The notes: a model not told the origin generated them from the sequence alone. 64,000 nt of DNA from Stieleria mannarensis (GCF_014154935.1 NZ_JACEHH010000002.1:1-64000); one strand, 5' to 3'. Shown: positions 16,086-26,673, numbered from the stretch's first letter. Numbers and translations are program-made.

Positions 16086-16876
16086 GGTGGCGGAGCGTTT
16101 TCGTTGCCGAAGTACTCGTCATAGTCCGCCAGGACCTGATCTTCGCTTTGATTTTCCCCCTCCAGTTCGATCGCAAAGACGTCTTGTTCGTGTTCCAGGA
16201 CCCGCTGGGCGACGGCCAATCGCGTTTCAATCTGTTGCAGCAATTGATCGGCATCGGACAAGTCGCTTCCGTTGAGTTGGATTCCCGCATCGATCTTGGA
16301 TGCTTGGACCAATCGGGCTTGAGCCGCCAACGCCTCGACCTTCTGCTCCAGTTCGGCTTTTCGGTGACGCATCGAATCCAAGGATGCTAGCGCCGCGGCC
16401 AGCGATTCGTTTCGCTTTTCCAGCAGACGTTCCTTGGCGGCCAGCGCAAGTCGGCTCGTCTTGTAGCGGTCCAGGCGTCTGGCAAGCTGCTCGGTCATTT
16501 GCGTTCGATTCAGGTTGCGACCGTCCGCTTTGAACGACACGGTTTGTGTCCGCATCTGGTCGCGCAGCTTGGAAAGCGACGCGAATTCATCCTCCAGACG
16601 GTGCTCGGTTTGCGAAACGTCTCGCCGCAGTGCGGCGATCTCGACTTCTTCCTGGGCGATCATCCGCACTTGGGCTTGCAATTCGGGCAAGATGGCTTCG
16701 ATCAGATCGCGGGCCCGCCGCAGTTCAAACTCGATCGGCACAGTTTCCTGGACGGAATCTTGCACCGACCGCGCCGAGGTTCGCACGTAGCTAAAGAAAC
16801 CCGGCCCCAGCAACAAAACGCCGCCGATCAGGACCGCCAGAAACGCGGCGACGGAATACTTGACCGCTCGGAACAT
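16067..16876 (-). CDS. Single-pass membrane coiled-coil protein
   Basis: A 269-residue protein with one N-terminal transmembrane helix (about residues 6-29) followed by long heptad-like helices over about residues 45-230, rich in Glu, Arg, Leu and Gln. No enzymatic motif is visible. The ATG at 16876 is preferred over a TTG three codons earlier because GAAGG lies nine bases upstream of it. The last residues (PPLVSSL) and the stop codon are encoded by repeat A, so the original C-terminus may have been different. It is the first gene of the five-gene kinase cluster. Such proteins can act as periplasmic or cytoplasmic scaffolds; its true role is unknown. Confidence 0.78.
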   Translation of the reverse strand: MFRAVKYSVAAFLAVLIGGVLLLGPGFFSYVRTSARSVQDSVQETVPIEFELRRARDLIEAILPELQAQVRMIAQEEVEIAALRRDVSQTEHRLEDEFASLSKLRDQMRTQTVSFKADGRNLNRTQMTEQLARRLDRYKTSRLALAAKERLLEKRNESLAAALASLDSMRHRKAELEQKVEALAAQARLVQASKIDAGIQLNGSDLSDADQLLQQIETRLAVAQRVLEHEQDVFAIELEGENQSEDQVLADYDEYFGNENAPPPLVSSL

Positions 16877-17236
16877 GACAACCAACCTTCAAAGAGTGGA
16901 ATACGACCTGAAAATGACCGATTTGACGGTCTGTATCAGGGGAGTCGAAGGCGGGCGGGAAATGTGACAGGAAAAATCGGAAAATACGATCGGTTCAAAC
17001 GTAGCCACCTTCGCCAGAAGAGGCCGTGCGGTTTTTATCCGCGGAGAGACGAGGCGTTTACGACTTCACCCTCCCTCTGGGAGGGGCGCGGAGGAGTGAG
17101 CGACGACGCGGGGAGGGGGCGTTGTGGCTCGGAAGCACTCAGCCACCACCAATCGACCCTCCCCTCGCTACGCTCGACCCTCCCTTCCAGGGAGGGTTAA
17201 TTTGAAAAACCGCACGACCTCAAGAGGCGGGACCGG
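16877..17236. other. Intergenic region upstream of the kinase cluster
   Basis: This 360-bp gap lies between the start of the coiled-coil gene (-) and the stop of the methyltransferase gene (-). It should hold the promoter of the kinase cluster in its left part (16877-17020). The right part is the 198-bp palindromic repeat B. No gene is seen. Confidence 0.6.
17022..17219. repeat. Dispersed repeat B, full 198-bp palindrome
   Basis: The ends GGCCGTGCGGTTTTT and AAAAACCGCACGACC are terminal inverted repeats with one mismatch. Inside, the CCCTCCCTCTGGGAGGGG and CCCTCCCTTCCAGGGAGGG hairpins face each other, each followed by a related GCG/GAG-rich tail. The size and symmetry fit a MITE-like element. 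A solo half-copy is at 6702-6766. Confidence 0.8.
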
Positions 17237-18448
17237 TCATTCAGGCGCGGTCAACGCCGCGAATTGACGTCGGATTCCCTTTCCGATCCACAACGTGACC
17301 GGCCGCTCGCCGCAGGGGCGGTAGCGTTTTTCCAGTACGTTGGGATTCTGGGACACGCCCCGCGTTTTGACTCGCCAGGGATAGCAATTCATCGATCGCA
17401 AGGTCTTGCGCAACTTGCGGTCATCGCAGGCGCCCGACCAGATCACGGGTTCACAGATCGCCAGGTCACCGGTGATTTCTGTTTCACCGGTCAAGAAACC
17501 GCTGGGGCCGCCGATGGCGGCATAGCCGTGTCGATCGGCAAACGATTCGGTCAGTCCGGCGGCTCGGATGGCGGCGTCGGGGTCGGCCAAGTAGGCCAGC
17601 GGTTTGTCATGCCGGGCAACCGTTTGGTCGATCCGCTCGTTGCTGTGAACCGCGACATTGCCATCTTTCCCCAGCACGACCGCGGAGCGCGCGGATTCGG
17701 CAAGTCGCTGCCCAAGGCTGGCACCGGCCCGATCGATCGCGCTAGCGGTCAGTAACGTTTGTTCGCGGACACTGCCGTCAAGTGAAATCCACACGCGATG
17801 CCGCTGCGACCGGTCTTCGATCTCGGCGGCCGGTGCCAGTTTAACGATCCCCGCCTGACAGCGATCCAAAACTTGTTCCACCACGTCCCAAGGCGGTGAG
17901 TAGTCTTCGGGGCGAACCTTGCGGCCGGCATCGTTGCGGCGATCGGGATCCAGATGCACGGTCGCGTCGCCGGGAATCGCAAACGTGGCGACGTCGTCAC
18001 AGCGCACGTCGAGCTTTGCCGGGATGGAACCCAAATTCAACCGCAGGTTTTCCGTGGCCATCGCAACCATCATGGGATCGGTATCCACCGCGGTGATCGG
18101 ACGGTTTGAAGAACCGCATGCCTTGGCGATTGCCAGAGTGTCGGCGCCCAACCCACAACATCCGTCGACCACGGTGGTGCAATGCATCCAGCGGGCCTTC
18201 AAGTCGGCGACCGACGCGGGGGTCGCTTGGCGGAGCGAACGTTCGGTGCACCACCAGATCCCATCGCCCAGTTTGGCCCGCGCTTTAGATTGCAGATTCA
18301 GCGACACCAGGACGACGGCCGCGAGGTCTTCACCCACCATCGAGCGGACTTTGGCCGCCACGGCGGTGTCCCAAACGCCGTGCTGGATCGCCATGCGCAG
18401 CGCGTCTTCACAGCCGGCGAGGTCGTGGGGGGATGGGGTGCGGGGCAT
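17237..18448 (-). CDS. THUMP-like class I SAM-dependent methyltransferase
   Basis: A 403-residue protein with a Rossmann-type methyltransferase core. Motif I is VVDGCCGLGADTLAIA at about residues 91-106, motif II is AVDTDPMM, and a DPDRR motif lies near residue 165. The C-terminal part (about 290-400) matches the THUMP-like region of a bacterial family usually annotated as class I SAM-dependent methyltransferase (GGPSGFLTGE, then CYPWRVKTRGVSQNPNVLEK in this protein). The family is thought to act on RNA, but the target is not established. It starts with ATG at 18448, and its 5' side is separated from uvrA by 147 bp of repeats. The two genes are on the same strand and could be co-transcribed. 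Confidence 0.85.
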   Translation of the reverse strand: MPRTPSPHDLAGCEDALRMAIQHGVWDTAVAAKVRSMVGEDLAAVVLVSLNLQSKARAKLGDGIWWCTERSLRQATPASVADLKARWMHCTTVVDGCCGLGADTLAIAKACGSSNRPITAVDTDPMMVAMATENLRLNLGSIPAKLDVRCDDVATFAIPGDATVHLDPDRRNDAGRKVRPEDYSPPWDVVEQVLDRCQAGIVKLAPAAEIEDRSQRHRVWISLDGSVREQTLLTASAIDRAGASLGQRLAESARSAVVLGKDGNVAVHSNERIDQTVARHDKPLAYLADPDAAIRAAGLTESFADRHGYAAIGGPSGFLTGETEITGDLAICEPVIWSGACDDRKLRKTLRSMNCYPWRVKTRGVSQNPNVLEKRYRPCGERPVTLWIGKGIRRQFAALTAPE

Positions 18449-18478
18449 CGTTTGAATTCGGTAAGTGGTCGCGGTTTA

Positions 18479-18549
18479 ATGCCAGCACGTGGCGTGCGCC
18501 AGTGGCCGCGATGATGCCAGCACGTGGCGTGAGCCAGTGGCCGGCGATG
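18479..18549. repeat. Tandem duplication of a 35-bp unit
   Basis: Two adjacent copies (18479-18513 and 18514-18549), each beginning ATGCCAGCACGTGGCGTG. They differ by one substitution and one inserted base. The unit resembles the first half of repeat C (ATGCCAGCCCGACGCGTGAG). It lies between uvrA and the methyltransferase gene. Confidence 0.8.
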
Positions 18550-18571
18550 ATGATTTGGTGACCGGTGCCGC

Positions 18572-18594
18572 TCGCTGACGCGTCCCGCTGGCAT
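18572..18594. repeat. Repeat C half-element
   Basis: The reverse complement reads ATGCCAGCGGGACGCGTCAG and then CGA. It matches the arm of the hairpin at 63199-63261 at 20 of 23 positions. It ends two bases before the uvrA stop codon. Confidence 0.7.
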
Positions 18595-18595
18595 G

Positions 18596-21500
18596 CTAGG
18601 TTGTCAGGGCGCGTTTGAGGAAGCGGCGGAGGGCGGGTTTGGTCGCTTGGCCGAGTCGGTTGATGGCCAATGTGGTCGCTTCCTTGTCGCCTGAGACCAC
18701 GATCTTTGCCTCGCCCAGATCATCCGCTTCGGCCGGATCGAGTGGTTCGCTGGCGACGATCTTGACCGCATCCAAATCACGCGTGCGGATCGACAGTTTG
18801 ACGTCACCATCGGCACCGACCACGTCGACGCGGTTGGCCGCCGACATCCGCAAACAATCCTCACCGCCGATCTTTTCGATCTGATCGAACAAACGGTCCG
18901 GCAACTTGATCGGCCAATCCGGCTTCTGGTTGTCGTCGAAACCTTTGGGCATCGAATGCCATTTCCGGCCGAGTGTTTTCCAAACGGAATTCGAATCTGG
19001 CTTCTTTGTCTTGCGATTGGCTTTCGCCTTCTTCACTTGCCCATTCGATTTCGCCGCCGACTTGGAAGCGGATTTCGTTTGGCCGGCCGAATCGATTCGC
19101 AAGGTGGACGATTTTCGACGAGAGGCTTTCGGCTTCGGTTTTGGCTTCGCCGTCGGGGAAGACTTCAGCGAGGGATCGAGCGCTTCGGCGACAAAGGATG
19201 CGGTGACGGACACCGGCCCCTCGGTCGCTGACGTCGCGGTCGCGGCAAGCTGTTCGGGCGTGCCTTCGAAAACGATTTTTCCGCCGTCGACGCCGGCCCC
19301 CGGCCCCATGTCGATGACCCAGTCGGCACATTTGACGACGTCCAGGTTGTGTTCGATGACGACACAGGTGTTGCCCAGATCGACCAGACGCTGAATCACG
19401 TCCAACAGTTTCGCGATGTCATCAAAGTGCAATCCGGTCGTCGGTTCGTCCAGCAGGTACAACGTCCTGCCGGTCCCCGGACGCGCGAGTTCCGACGCCA
19501 GTTTCACGCGTTGGGCTTCTCCGCCAGACAGAGTCGGTGCGGATTGCCCCAACGTGACGTAGTCCAAACCGACGTCACACAAAGTTTGCAGCACGCGGAC
19601 GATCCGTGGTTCGGCGGCAAACAATTCGACCGCCTCGCCGCAGGGCATGGCCAACACATCGGCAATCGACTTGCCGTGATACTTGATCTCCAGCACGTCT
19701 TCGTTGTAACGCCGCGATCCGCATTCTTCACAGGGCACCCAGACGTCGGGCAAAAAGTGCATTTCGATTTTGCGTTGCCCGCTGCCTTCACAGGTCTCGC
19801 AGCGTCCGCCGGGGACATTAAAACTAAACGTCCGCGCAATGAATTTGCGTTCGACCGCTTCGGGGATCATCGCAAACAGGTTTCGAATCAGATCGAACAC
19901 GCCGGTGTAAGTCGCCGGATTGCTGCTGGGCGTGTTGCCCAGCGGCGATTGATCGACGCGGATCACTTTGTCGATGTGCCGCAAACCTTCGACCTTCTCA
20001 TGCCGTCCGGGCTTCATTCGCAATCGATGCAACCGCTTGCCCAGGATCGGATACAGGGTTCCTTCGACGAGAGTGCTTTTGCCGCTGCCGCTGGGGCCGG
20101 TGACGACCGTCAACACGCCCAAGGGTAACTTTAAATCGACGTGATCGAGGTTGTTTTCCGAGGCACCGACCAAGGTCAAATAGCCCACCAGCGGCTTGCC
20201 GCCGTCGGTCATCACCGGGCGCCGGACCGAGGGTAAGGGAATGTGCTTGGTGCCGTTGATGTAACCCGCCGTGACACTTTGTTCGATCGGCGTCAGCCCC
20301 GTCGGGTGGCCTTCGGCAACGATCCGTCCGCCGTGCCGACCGGCTCGGGGGCCAAAGTCACAGAGGTAGTCGCTGCCGGCAATCACGTCCCGGTCATGTT
20401 CGACAACCAACAGCGTGTTGCCCAAATCACGCAACCGATGCAATGCCGAAAGCAGACGCAGATTGTCGCGTGGGTGCAGCCCGATTGTGGGTTCGTCCAA
20501 CACGTACAGCACGCCGCACAATCCGCTGCCGAGTTGGGCGGCCAATCGGATCCGTTGGGCTTCGCCGCCGGACAGGGTTGCCGCACCACGATGCAACGTC
20601 AAGTAATTCAATCCGACATCCAGCAGGAACCGAACCCGCGATTGAATCTCCCGCACCAACTCGCCGGCGATCTTTTTCTCTCGGCGATCAAGTTTCCAAT
20701 CCGAAACGACGTCGTCCAATCGATCCAGCGGCATATGAACCAGATCGGCCATCGTCCAGCCACGGAATTTGCACGCCGCGGCTTCCTCTCGCAATCGAGA
20801 CCCGTCGCAGGCGCTGCAATTGATGTCGTCGACGAACTGTTCCAGCTTGCCACGCAATCCCGGTGTCAAACGCGACGCCTCCTCGAGCGCCGGATAGAAC
20901 CCTTTGAATCGATAGCGGAACAACTTCTTGTGCGAACTCGATCCCGGCTTGGCGTCGTTTTGGTGAACCTCAATCCAACGCTCGCCAAGACCATGGAACA
21001 ACATTCTGCGGTGCGTCGCCGTCAATTCGTCAAAGGGAATATCGATCGGGATGCCGGTTTGCCGCGAAAGGGCGCGCAGCAGCCACATCGAGACTTCCTG
21101 GTCGACGCTGGGCCAAAGCAACGCGGCACCTTCGGCAAGTGTCTTGCGAGGCGAATCGATCAGCGCCGCCGGGTTGGTTCCCGTCTGCATGCCCAACCCT
21201 TCGCACTGCGGACACCATCCGACCGAGCTGTTGAATGAAAAGTGGTGCGGCGTCAACGTGGGAAAGGACCGTCCGCAATCGCCACAGACCAAGTGCTGGC
21301 TGTGGGTGATCGTTTCCCAATGCTGTTCTTCGCGGTCCGGATGTGCGATCGCGACTTGGATCACTCCGATCCCCAACGACAACGCTTGTTCGACACTGTC
21401 GCTGATGCGCGAGCGTTCTTCCGGATTGACCGCGATCCGGTCGACGACGACCTGGACGGTTTGTCGCTTGCGCGGATCCAGTGCGGGGGCGTCATCGAGC

Positions 21501-24500
21501 GCGATCGTCTTTCCGTCGACGCGAATCCGTTGGTAGCCTTGGCTGCGCAGCGATTGCCACGTGTCCTTGGACGCTTCACCGGCCACGACCTCGATCGGCG
21601 CAAGCAGCAGGGCACGCGTGCCTTCGGGCATCGACAAAACTTTCTCGGCGATCTGTTCGGGCGTCTGCGTGCCGACTTCGACGCCGCAGTCCGGGCAATG
21701 ACGGATGCCCAAACGCGCCATCAAGATGCGTAGAAAATCAAAGATCTCGGTGACTGTGCCGACGGTGCTGCGTGGGGAATGACCGAGGTTCTTTTGTTCC
21801 AACGCCACTGCCGGTGATAAGCCCTCGATCCGTTCGACCTTGGGCTTTTGAACTTGGCCGATGAATTGCCGGGCGTAGGACGACAGCGATTCGACGTAAC
21901 GGCGTTGGCCTTCGGCGTAGATTGTGTCCATCGCCATCGAGCTTTTGCCGCTGCCGCTGGGGCCGCAGAACACGGTCATGGCATCGCGGGGGATCTCCGC
22001 CGACACCGATTTCAAATTGTGTTCCGCTGCGGACTGGACGACCAAGTGGGTTTTGGCCTTTTCCGGCGGCGGTGCCAATGCGGCCGATGGCTTGGCGGTG
22101 GCGTGATGTTTTGCCGGCCTGCGACGCTTGACGCCCATCACCTTGGCCAGCGCCGCCCCGGTGTGGCTGTCCATGTTCTTGGCGATTTCGGCCGGACGTC
22201 CCTGGGCAACGATCTGACCGCCACCGGCGCCGCCTTCGGGGCCAAGGTCGAGCACGTAGTCGGCCGTTTTGATGACGTCCATGTTGTGTTCGACGATCAC
22301 CACCGTGTTGCCGCGATCGGCCAGCCCGTGGATCACGCGGAGCAACAATTCGATGTCGGCAAAGTGCAGCCCCGTCGTCGGTTCGTCCAAAACGTACAAC
22401 GTCTTGCCGGTTTCGCGTTTACTCAATTCACGCGACAGCTTGATCCGTTGTGCTTCGCCGCCGGAAAGGGTCGGGGAGGGTTGGCCGAGCTTGAGATACT
22501 CCAAGCCGACGTCGACCAGCGTTTGCAGTTTTTCGGCGACCTTGGGGACGTTTTCAAACAATTTCAGCGCCTGGGCGATGTCCATCTCCAGCACGTCGGC
22601 GATCGAAGCGCCCTTGAATTGGACCGACAGCGTTTCGCGGTTGTAGCGTTTGCCGCCGCAGACCGGACACGTCACCCAGATGTCGGCCAGGAAGTCCATT
22701 TCCAGTTTCGACGCACCGTTGCCGTCGCAAGCCGCACAGCGTCCGCCGTCGACGTTGAAACTAAACCGGCTGGCGGTGTAACCCCGCGTTTTCGCTTCGG
22801 TCAGTTTGGCGAACAGGTTGCGGATTTCGTCAAAGACTTTGACGTACGTCGCCGGGTTGCTGCGTGGCGTTCGGCCGATCGGGGATTGGTCGATCGCGAT
22901 CGTCTTGTCCAGAAATTCCAGACCGCTGATCGAATCGTGGTCTCCGGGTTCGCACTCGGCCCCGTTTAGCTCGCGACGCAGTGCCGGTTCCAGAATGCCG
23001 CCGATCAGCGAACTTTTTCCGCTTCCGGAAACACCGGTCACGCAGGTCACAGTCCCCAGCGGAATCGTTGCGTCGACGTTCCGCAGGTTGTGAAACCGAG
23101 CGCCGTGAATCGTCAGTTGTTCCTCGCCATCGATCGGACGCAAGGTTTCGGGGATCGCGATTTGTCGATTCCCGGCGAGGAACTGGCCGGTCACGCTGCG
23201 TTTGTTGCTGCCCAATGCGTCGGCGTCGCCGATGCCGACGATTTCGCCGCCACGGACGCCCGGGCCGGGGCCGAAATCGACAATCCGATCGGACGCCCGC
23301 ATCGTGTCTTCGTCGTGTTCGACCACGATCAGTGTGTTGCCGGCGTCTCTTAGCCGCACCAGGGTTTCGATCAACCGATCGTTGTCGCGGGCGTGCAATC
23401 CGATCGACGGTTCGTCCAAGATGTACAAGACACCGACCAGACCGCTGCCGATTTGGCCGGCCAGTCGAATGCGTTGCGATTCGCCGCCGGAGAGCGTGGG
23501 GGCGGTTCGTCCTAGCGTCAGATAGTCCAAGCCGACGCCGAGCAGGAATCCCAGCCGGGTGCGAATCTCTTTCAACGCTTCGGCGGCGATTTTCGCATCG
23601 GTTTCGCCGAGATTAATTTCGTCAAAGAAGTCGCTCAGCTGGTCGATCGACAGCTCGCACAATTCGGGCAGCGAGCGCGCGCGGCTGTCTTCAAAAGCGG
23701 CCGAGGCGGTCGTGATCGTCGCCGCACTGGCCTGTCGATTCAGCCGACGCCCCTGGCAATCGACGCAATCGATCGTGTTCATGTGTTTTTCAAGATGCCG
23801 CAGCTGCATCTTGTTCTTGGTCGTCCGGTAGCGATCCAGAAGTTCGGGAATGAACCCGTCGAACGAACCGGTGTACTTGCGACTCTTGCGGCCGCCGCGC
23901 CAGGTCAATTCGTAAGTCGACTCGCTGCCCCACAACCATAACTTTTGTGCTTCGACCGGAAGGTCACGCCAACGCGTTTCCAGCATCGTCCCCGGATCAA
24001 GCTCCAACAGCTTGTCCATCGCCGTCGCAAAGCCTTTGTAGATGTGCCGGCGATAGCGACCGATGTCACCCCACTTGCCCAACAGCGTGATCGCCCCCTT
24101 GCGGATCGACAGCGATTCGTCGGGGATGATCAATTCGGGGACGAAGGTGTACAGGTGCCCGAGCCCGTCACAGGCTTCGCACATCCCCTGGGGGCTGTTG
24201 AAGGAGAACAGCTGGGGCGTCGGCGCGCGGAAGCTTTCGCCACAGGAGCCGCAGGAGTAGCGTGACGAAAACAAGATGTCTTCTTTGGCCGGTCTGGCCG
24301 AATCGCTGTTGGGATCCGAAAGCGACACGATCAGCGACGCGTCGCCCAGCTTCAGGGCCTGGTCGACCGCTTCGTTGATGCGGCCGCGGTCACGATCATC
24401 GATCCCCACGCGGTCGACGACCACTTCGACGTCGTGGCGGCGGGCGCGATCCAGCGGCGGCGGGTCGGACAGCAAGATCGTTTCGTTGTCCACGCGTGCT

Positions 24501-25033
24501 CGCGTGAACCCCTGTTTACGCAGATCCTCGAACAAGTCCTTGAACTCGCCCTTGTGCCCCCGCACCAACGGCGCCAAAACCCAAATGGTTTGTTCCGGAT
24601 CCAAGTCCAAGATCCGTGACGTGATGGCGTCGGACGGTTGGGCGGCGATGGGGACGTGGCAATTGGGGCAATTCGGCGTCGCGACCCGGGCGAACAGCAC
24701 CCGCAGAAAATCGTAGATTTCGGTGATCGTCCCGACGGTGCTGCGGGGATTGTTACCGGTCGATTTTTGGGCGATCGAAATCGAAGGGCTCAGTCCGCTG
24801 ACCAAATCGACGTCGGGTTTGGGCATCTGCCCCATGAATTGCCGCGCGTAATTCGACAGCGATTCGACGTAGCGGCGTTGGCCTTCGGCGTACAGCGTGT
24901 CGAAGGCCAGGGAGGACTTTCCGCTGCCCGAGACACCGGAAAAACAGACCAATTCGCCGCGTGGCAGCGTCAGATTGACATCACGGAGGTTGTGCTCGCG
25001 GGCACCCTTGACCAGGATTTCGGTCGTCGACAT
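18596..25033 (-). CDS. uvrA: Tandem-fused excinuclease ABC subunit A (UvrA-UvrA)
   Basis: A 2145-residue protein holding two complete UvrA units head to tail. UvrA is the damage-sensing ATPase of nucleotide excision repair and normally works as a dimer of about 940 residues with UvrB. The first unit is about residues 1-975: Walker [10 protein letters not shown] near 33-41 and near 670, ABC signatures LSGGESQ near 514 and LSGGEAQ near 856. The second is about 995-1940: Walker A PSGSGKSS near 1026 and PSGSGKST near 1649, signatures near 1489 and 1837. CxxC zinc pairs are present in both units, and all four ATPase sites look intact. A Pro/Ala/Lys linker joins the units. A Lys/Ser-rich tail and a small folded-looking domain (about 1945-2145) extend the C-terminus. 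Such fusions are known in planctomycetes; the tail domain I do not recognise. Confidence 0.95.
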   Translation of the reverse strand: MSTTEILVKGAREHNLRDVNLTLPRGELVCFSGVSGSGKSSLAFDTLYAEGQRRYVESLSNYARQFMGQMPKPDVDLVSGLSPSISIAQKSTGNNPRSTVGTITEIYDFLRVLFARVATPNCPNCHVPIAAQPSDAITSRILDLDPEQTIWVLAPLVRGHKGEFKDLFEDLRKQGFTRARVDNETILLSDPPPLDRARRHDVEVVVDRVGIDDRDRGRINEAVDQALKLGDASLIVSLSDPNSDSARPAKEDILFSSRYSCGSCGESFRAPTPQLFSFNSPQGMCEACDGLGHLYTFVPELIIPDESLSIRKGAITLLGKWGDIGRYRRHIYKGFATAMDKLLELDPGTMLETRWRDLPVEAQKLWLWGSESTYELTWRGGRKSRKYTGSFDGFIPELLDRYRTTKNKMQLRHLEKHMNTIDCVDCQGRRLNRQASAATITTASAAFEDSRARSLPELCELSIDQLSDFFDEINLGETDAKIAAEALKEIRTRLGFLLGVGLDYLTLGRTAPTLSGGESQRIRLAGQIGSGLVGVLYILDEPSIGLHARDNDRLIETLVRLRDAGNTLIVVEHDEDTMRASDRIVDFGPGPGVRGGEIVGIGDADALGSNKRSVTGQFLAGNRQIAIPETLRPIDGEEQLTIHGARFHNLRNVDATIPLGTVTCVTGVSGSGKSSLIGGILEPALRRELNGAECEPGDHDSISGLEFLDKTIAIDQSPIGRTPRSNPATYVKVFDEIRNLFAKLTEAKTRGYTASRFSFNVDGGRCAACDGNGASKLEMDFLADIWVTCPVCGGKRYNRETLSVQFKGASIADVLEMDIAQALKLFENVPKVAEKLQTLVDVGLEYLKLGQPSPTLSGGEAQRIKLSRELSKRETGKTLYVLDEPTTGLHFADIELLLRVIHGLADRGNTVVIVEHNMDVIKTADYVLDLGPEGGAGGGQIVAQGRPAEIAKNMDSHTGAALAKVMGVKRRRPAKHHATAKPSAALAPPPEKAKTHLVVQSAAEHNLKSVSAEIPRDAMTVFCGPSGSGKSSMAMDTIYAEGQRRYVESLSSYARQFIGQVQKPKVERIEGLSPAVALEQKNLGHSPRSTVGTVTEIFDFLRILMARLGIRHCPDCGVEVGTQTPEQIAEKVLSMPEGTRALLLAPIEVVAGEASKDTWQSLRSQGYQRIRVDGKTIALDDAPALDPRKRQTVQVVVDRIAVNPEERSRISDSVEQALSLGIGVIQVAIAHPDREEQHWETITHSQHLVCGDCGRSFPTLTPHHFSFNSSVGWCPQCEGLGMQTGTNPAALIDSPRKTLAEGAALLWPSVDQEVSMWLLRALSRQTGIPIDIPFDELTATHRRMLFHGLGERWIEVHQNDAKPGSSSHKKLFRYRFKGFYPALEEASRLTPGLRGKLEQFVDDINCSACDGSRLREEAAACKFRGWTMADLVHMPLDRLDDVVSDWKLDRREKKIAGELVREIQSRVRFLLDVGLNYLTLHRGAATLSGGEAQRIRLAAQLGSGLCGVLYVLDEPTIGLHPRDNLRLLSALHRLRDLGNTLLVVEHDRDVIAGSDYLCDFGPRAGRHGGRIVAEGHPTGLTPIEQSVTAGYINGTKHIPLPSVRRPVMTDGGKPLVGYLTLVGASENNLDHVDLKLPLGVLTVVTGPSGSGKSTLVEGTLYPILGKRLHRLRMKPGRHEKVEGLRHIDKVIRVDQSPLGNTPSSNPATYTGVFDLIRNLFAMIPEAVERKFIARTFSFNVPGGRCETCEGSGQRKIEMHFLPDVWVPCEECGSRRYNEDVLEIKYHGKSIADVLAMPCGEAVELFAAEPRIVRVLQTLCDVGLDYVTLGQSAPTLSGGEAQRVKLASELARPGTGRTLYLLDEPTTGLHFDDIAKLLDVIQRLVDLGNTCVVIEHNLDVVKCADWVIDMGPGAGVDGGKIVFEGTPEQLAATATSATEGPVSVTASFVAEALDPSLKSSPTAKPKPKPKASRRKSSTLRIDSAGQTKSASKSAAKSNGQVKKAKANRKTKKPDSNSVWKTLGRKWHSMPKGFDDNQKPDWPIKLPDRLFDQIEKIGGEDCLRMSAANRVDVVGADGDVKLSIRTRDLDAVKIVASEPLDPAEADDLGEAKIVVSGDKEATTLAINRLGQATKPALRRFLKRALTT

Positions 25034-25419
25034 TCGGGCAATTCGTGGTCAGTAGAAGACGGCATTCCTTGTCCGGATAGTCTACAGGGAGCGTCTATTT
25101 GGCGAAATGACCGGAAAATCTGGACCGCTCTGCGGCTAATTCGTGATTGGGCTGGGAAAGAAGGGAGACCTCGGCGAGAAACGCAGTGATACTGAACGCC
25201 TCTCCCACTGATGCCAGGCTAGTGCTTTGTTCCAATGGGCGGGACAGTCGCCGTCCTCTCCGAGGTCGGCGCGGGGAAAAGCTTCGCTTTTGGGGCGCCG
25301 AGTTCGGAGAACACGGCGACCCTCGGAACCCATCGTCAAGTACGAAAATTGAGCTGCGGTAGACCACCAGAAGGCTCTCCCACTGCCGCAATGCACATCC
25401 CACGCTTCCCCGTTTGCCG
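25034..25419. other. Divergent intergenic region with large palindrome
   Basis: This 386-bp stretch separates uvrA (-) from the M48-like gene (+) and should contain both promoters. Its main feature is the 74-bp imperfect palindrome at 25247-25320. I see no SOS-type or other named operator. Short ORFs on both strands lack any coding signature. Confidence 0.6.
25247..25320. repeat. 74-bp imperfect palindrome, REP-like
   Basis: The arms GTCGCCGT...CTCCGA...TCGGCGC and GCGCCGA...TCGGAG...ACGGCGAC pair with short mismatched spacers. The centre AAAAGCTTCGCTTTT is a perfect small hairpin with a TTC loop. It resembles planctomycete REP-type elements. A role as a transcript-end hairpin is less likely because both flanking genes point away from it. 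Confidence 0.8.
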
Positions 25420-26673
25420 ATGCAGCTCTACTACTTTCTGGCCGTCATCCTCTCGCTCAGCTTGGGGTCGCTGCCCGCGTCCAGCCAATCCTTCGCCCGA
25501 GCGGCCGGTTTCACCGCGCTGGTGATCCTCGCTTGGTGGGTGCTTTGCTACCTGGCGGTGCGTTTGGTGGTGCGATTGATCGATCAAGGCGAAGTGGACG
25601 CGCGGGTGGGTTACGATTGGTTTGATCGTCAAACCGAGTGTTTTCGCTGGTTTTCCTTGGGATTGGTGCTGCTGTGTCTGGGCGGATTCGGGCTCGGGCG
25701 CAATTTGGATCAATTGCCGCTGGTTCAGAATTCGCTGGCGCTACAGGCCATGGTGCTGCTGTTTCCCGCGATGGCGATGATGTCCGGATTGTGGGCGGGC
25801 GAGTATCTGTTTGCGGCGCGGCTGGGGTTGGTGCGGCCCAGCGTGTGGGCAGGGTTGAAGTCGATCGTCGCGACACTGCGGTGCAGCGTCGGCTGGCTGG
25901 TCGCCCCGATCGTCGGAATTTTGGCACTGGTCGACTTGGTCGCTCTGACATCGATCGGGGATCAGGTGCCGCCGTGGGTGGCCTGGGGCGCGCTCGGATT
26001 ATTGCTGGTCGCCGGGATCCCGGTCTTGGTCCGACGCATCTTTCCGACGACGCCGCTGGATGATGCGACGCTGCAATGGATCCAATCCGTTGTCGCGGCT
26101 GCCGGGATCCGACGCTGCAAGATCGTGCAATGGGACACGGGGCTGCAAACCCACAATGCGATGATCGCCGGATTGTTGGGGCGTTTTCGCGTGCTGATGT
26201 TGAGCGACCGGTTGGTCCGAGAGCTCAGCCGCGAGGAACTTGCGATGGTGATTTTGCACGAGGTGGCGCATGCGAGACGGTTTCACGTGCCGCTGCGGAT
26301 TGCCGCCCTGGTTCCCGCTTGGCTGGCCGGTGCGGCGCTGGAGCGGGGGCTGATGCACGATTCGCTTTCCGCTTGGGGGGCAGATTGGGCAGCGGATTGG
26401 GCCGGAACGCTCGGCAGTGCCCTGAGCCTGCTGGCCACGGTGTTGATCTTGCGGGTTGTCAGCTACCGCAGTGAATACGACGCCGATGCGGTCGCCTGCC
26501 GTTTGGCGCCGTCGGTTGCCCAGACCTGCGCCGAAGTTCCGGCGACCGAGAGCGACGCGGGACACCAGCTCGCCGCGGCGCTGCTGCGTGTGACCGAAGA
26601 TAGCGACGCGGCCCGCAAGCCGACGTGGCTTCATCCCGGGATCAGCGATCGGATCGACGCGTTTGCCGGTTAG
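25420..26673 (+). CDS. Membrane M48-type zinc metalloprotease
   Basis: A 417-residue integral membrane protease. Several hydrophobic helices fill residues 1-210 and about 290-350. The zinc site is HEVAH at 280-284 and the third ligand is Glu352 in the EYDAD motif, matching the M48 (HtpX/Ste24/BlaR1-like) pattern HExxH...ExxxD. The N-terminal membrane domain is longer than in HtpX. I chose the ATG at 25420 over a TTG two codons earlier; no clear ribosome binding site precedes either. The stop codon overlaps the stop of the convergent LEPR-type gene. M48 enzymes handle membrane-protein quality control or act as signalling proteases; the substrate here is unknown. Confidence 0.85.
   Translation: MQLYYFLAVILSLSLGSLPASSQSFARAAGFTALVILAWWVLCYLAVRLVVRLIDQGEVDARVGYDWFDRQTECFRWFSLGLVLLCLGGFGLGRNLDQLPLVQNSLALQAMVLLFPAMAMMSGLWAGEYLFAARLGLVRPSVWAGLKSIVATLRCSVGWLVAPIVGILALVDLVALTSIGDQVPPWVAWGALGLLLVAGIPVLVRRIFPTTPLDDATLQWIQSVVAAAGIRRCKIVQWDTGLQTHNAMIAGLLGRFRVLMLSDRLVRELSREELAMVILHEVAHARRFHVPLRIAALVPAWLAGAALERGLMHDSLSAWGADWAADWAGTLGSALSLLATVLILRVVSYRSEYDADAVACRLAPSVAQTCAEVPATESDAGHQLAAALLRVTEDSDAARKPTWLHPGISDRIDAFAG

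Noticed and set aside
18298-18594. A 98-residue ORF overlapping the start of the methyltransferase gene
   Set aside because: It is read from the tandem duplication and a different frame of the methyltransferase gene, whose own frame carries the conserved motifs.
21848-22969. A 373-residue open frame on the plus strand
   Set aside because: It is antisense to uvrA, in which all ATPase and zinc motifs are intact on the other strand.
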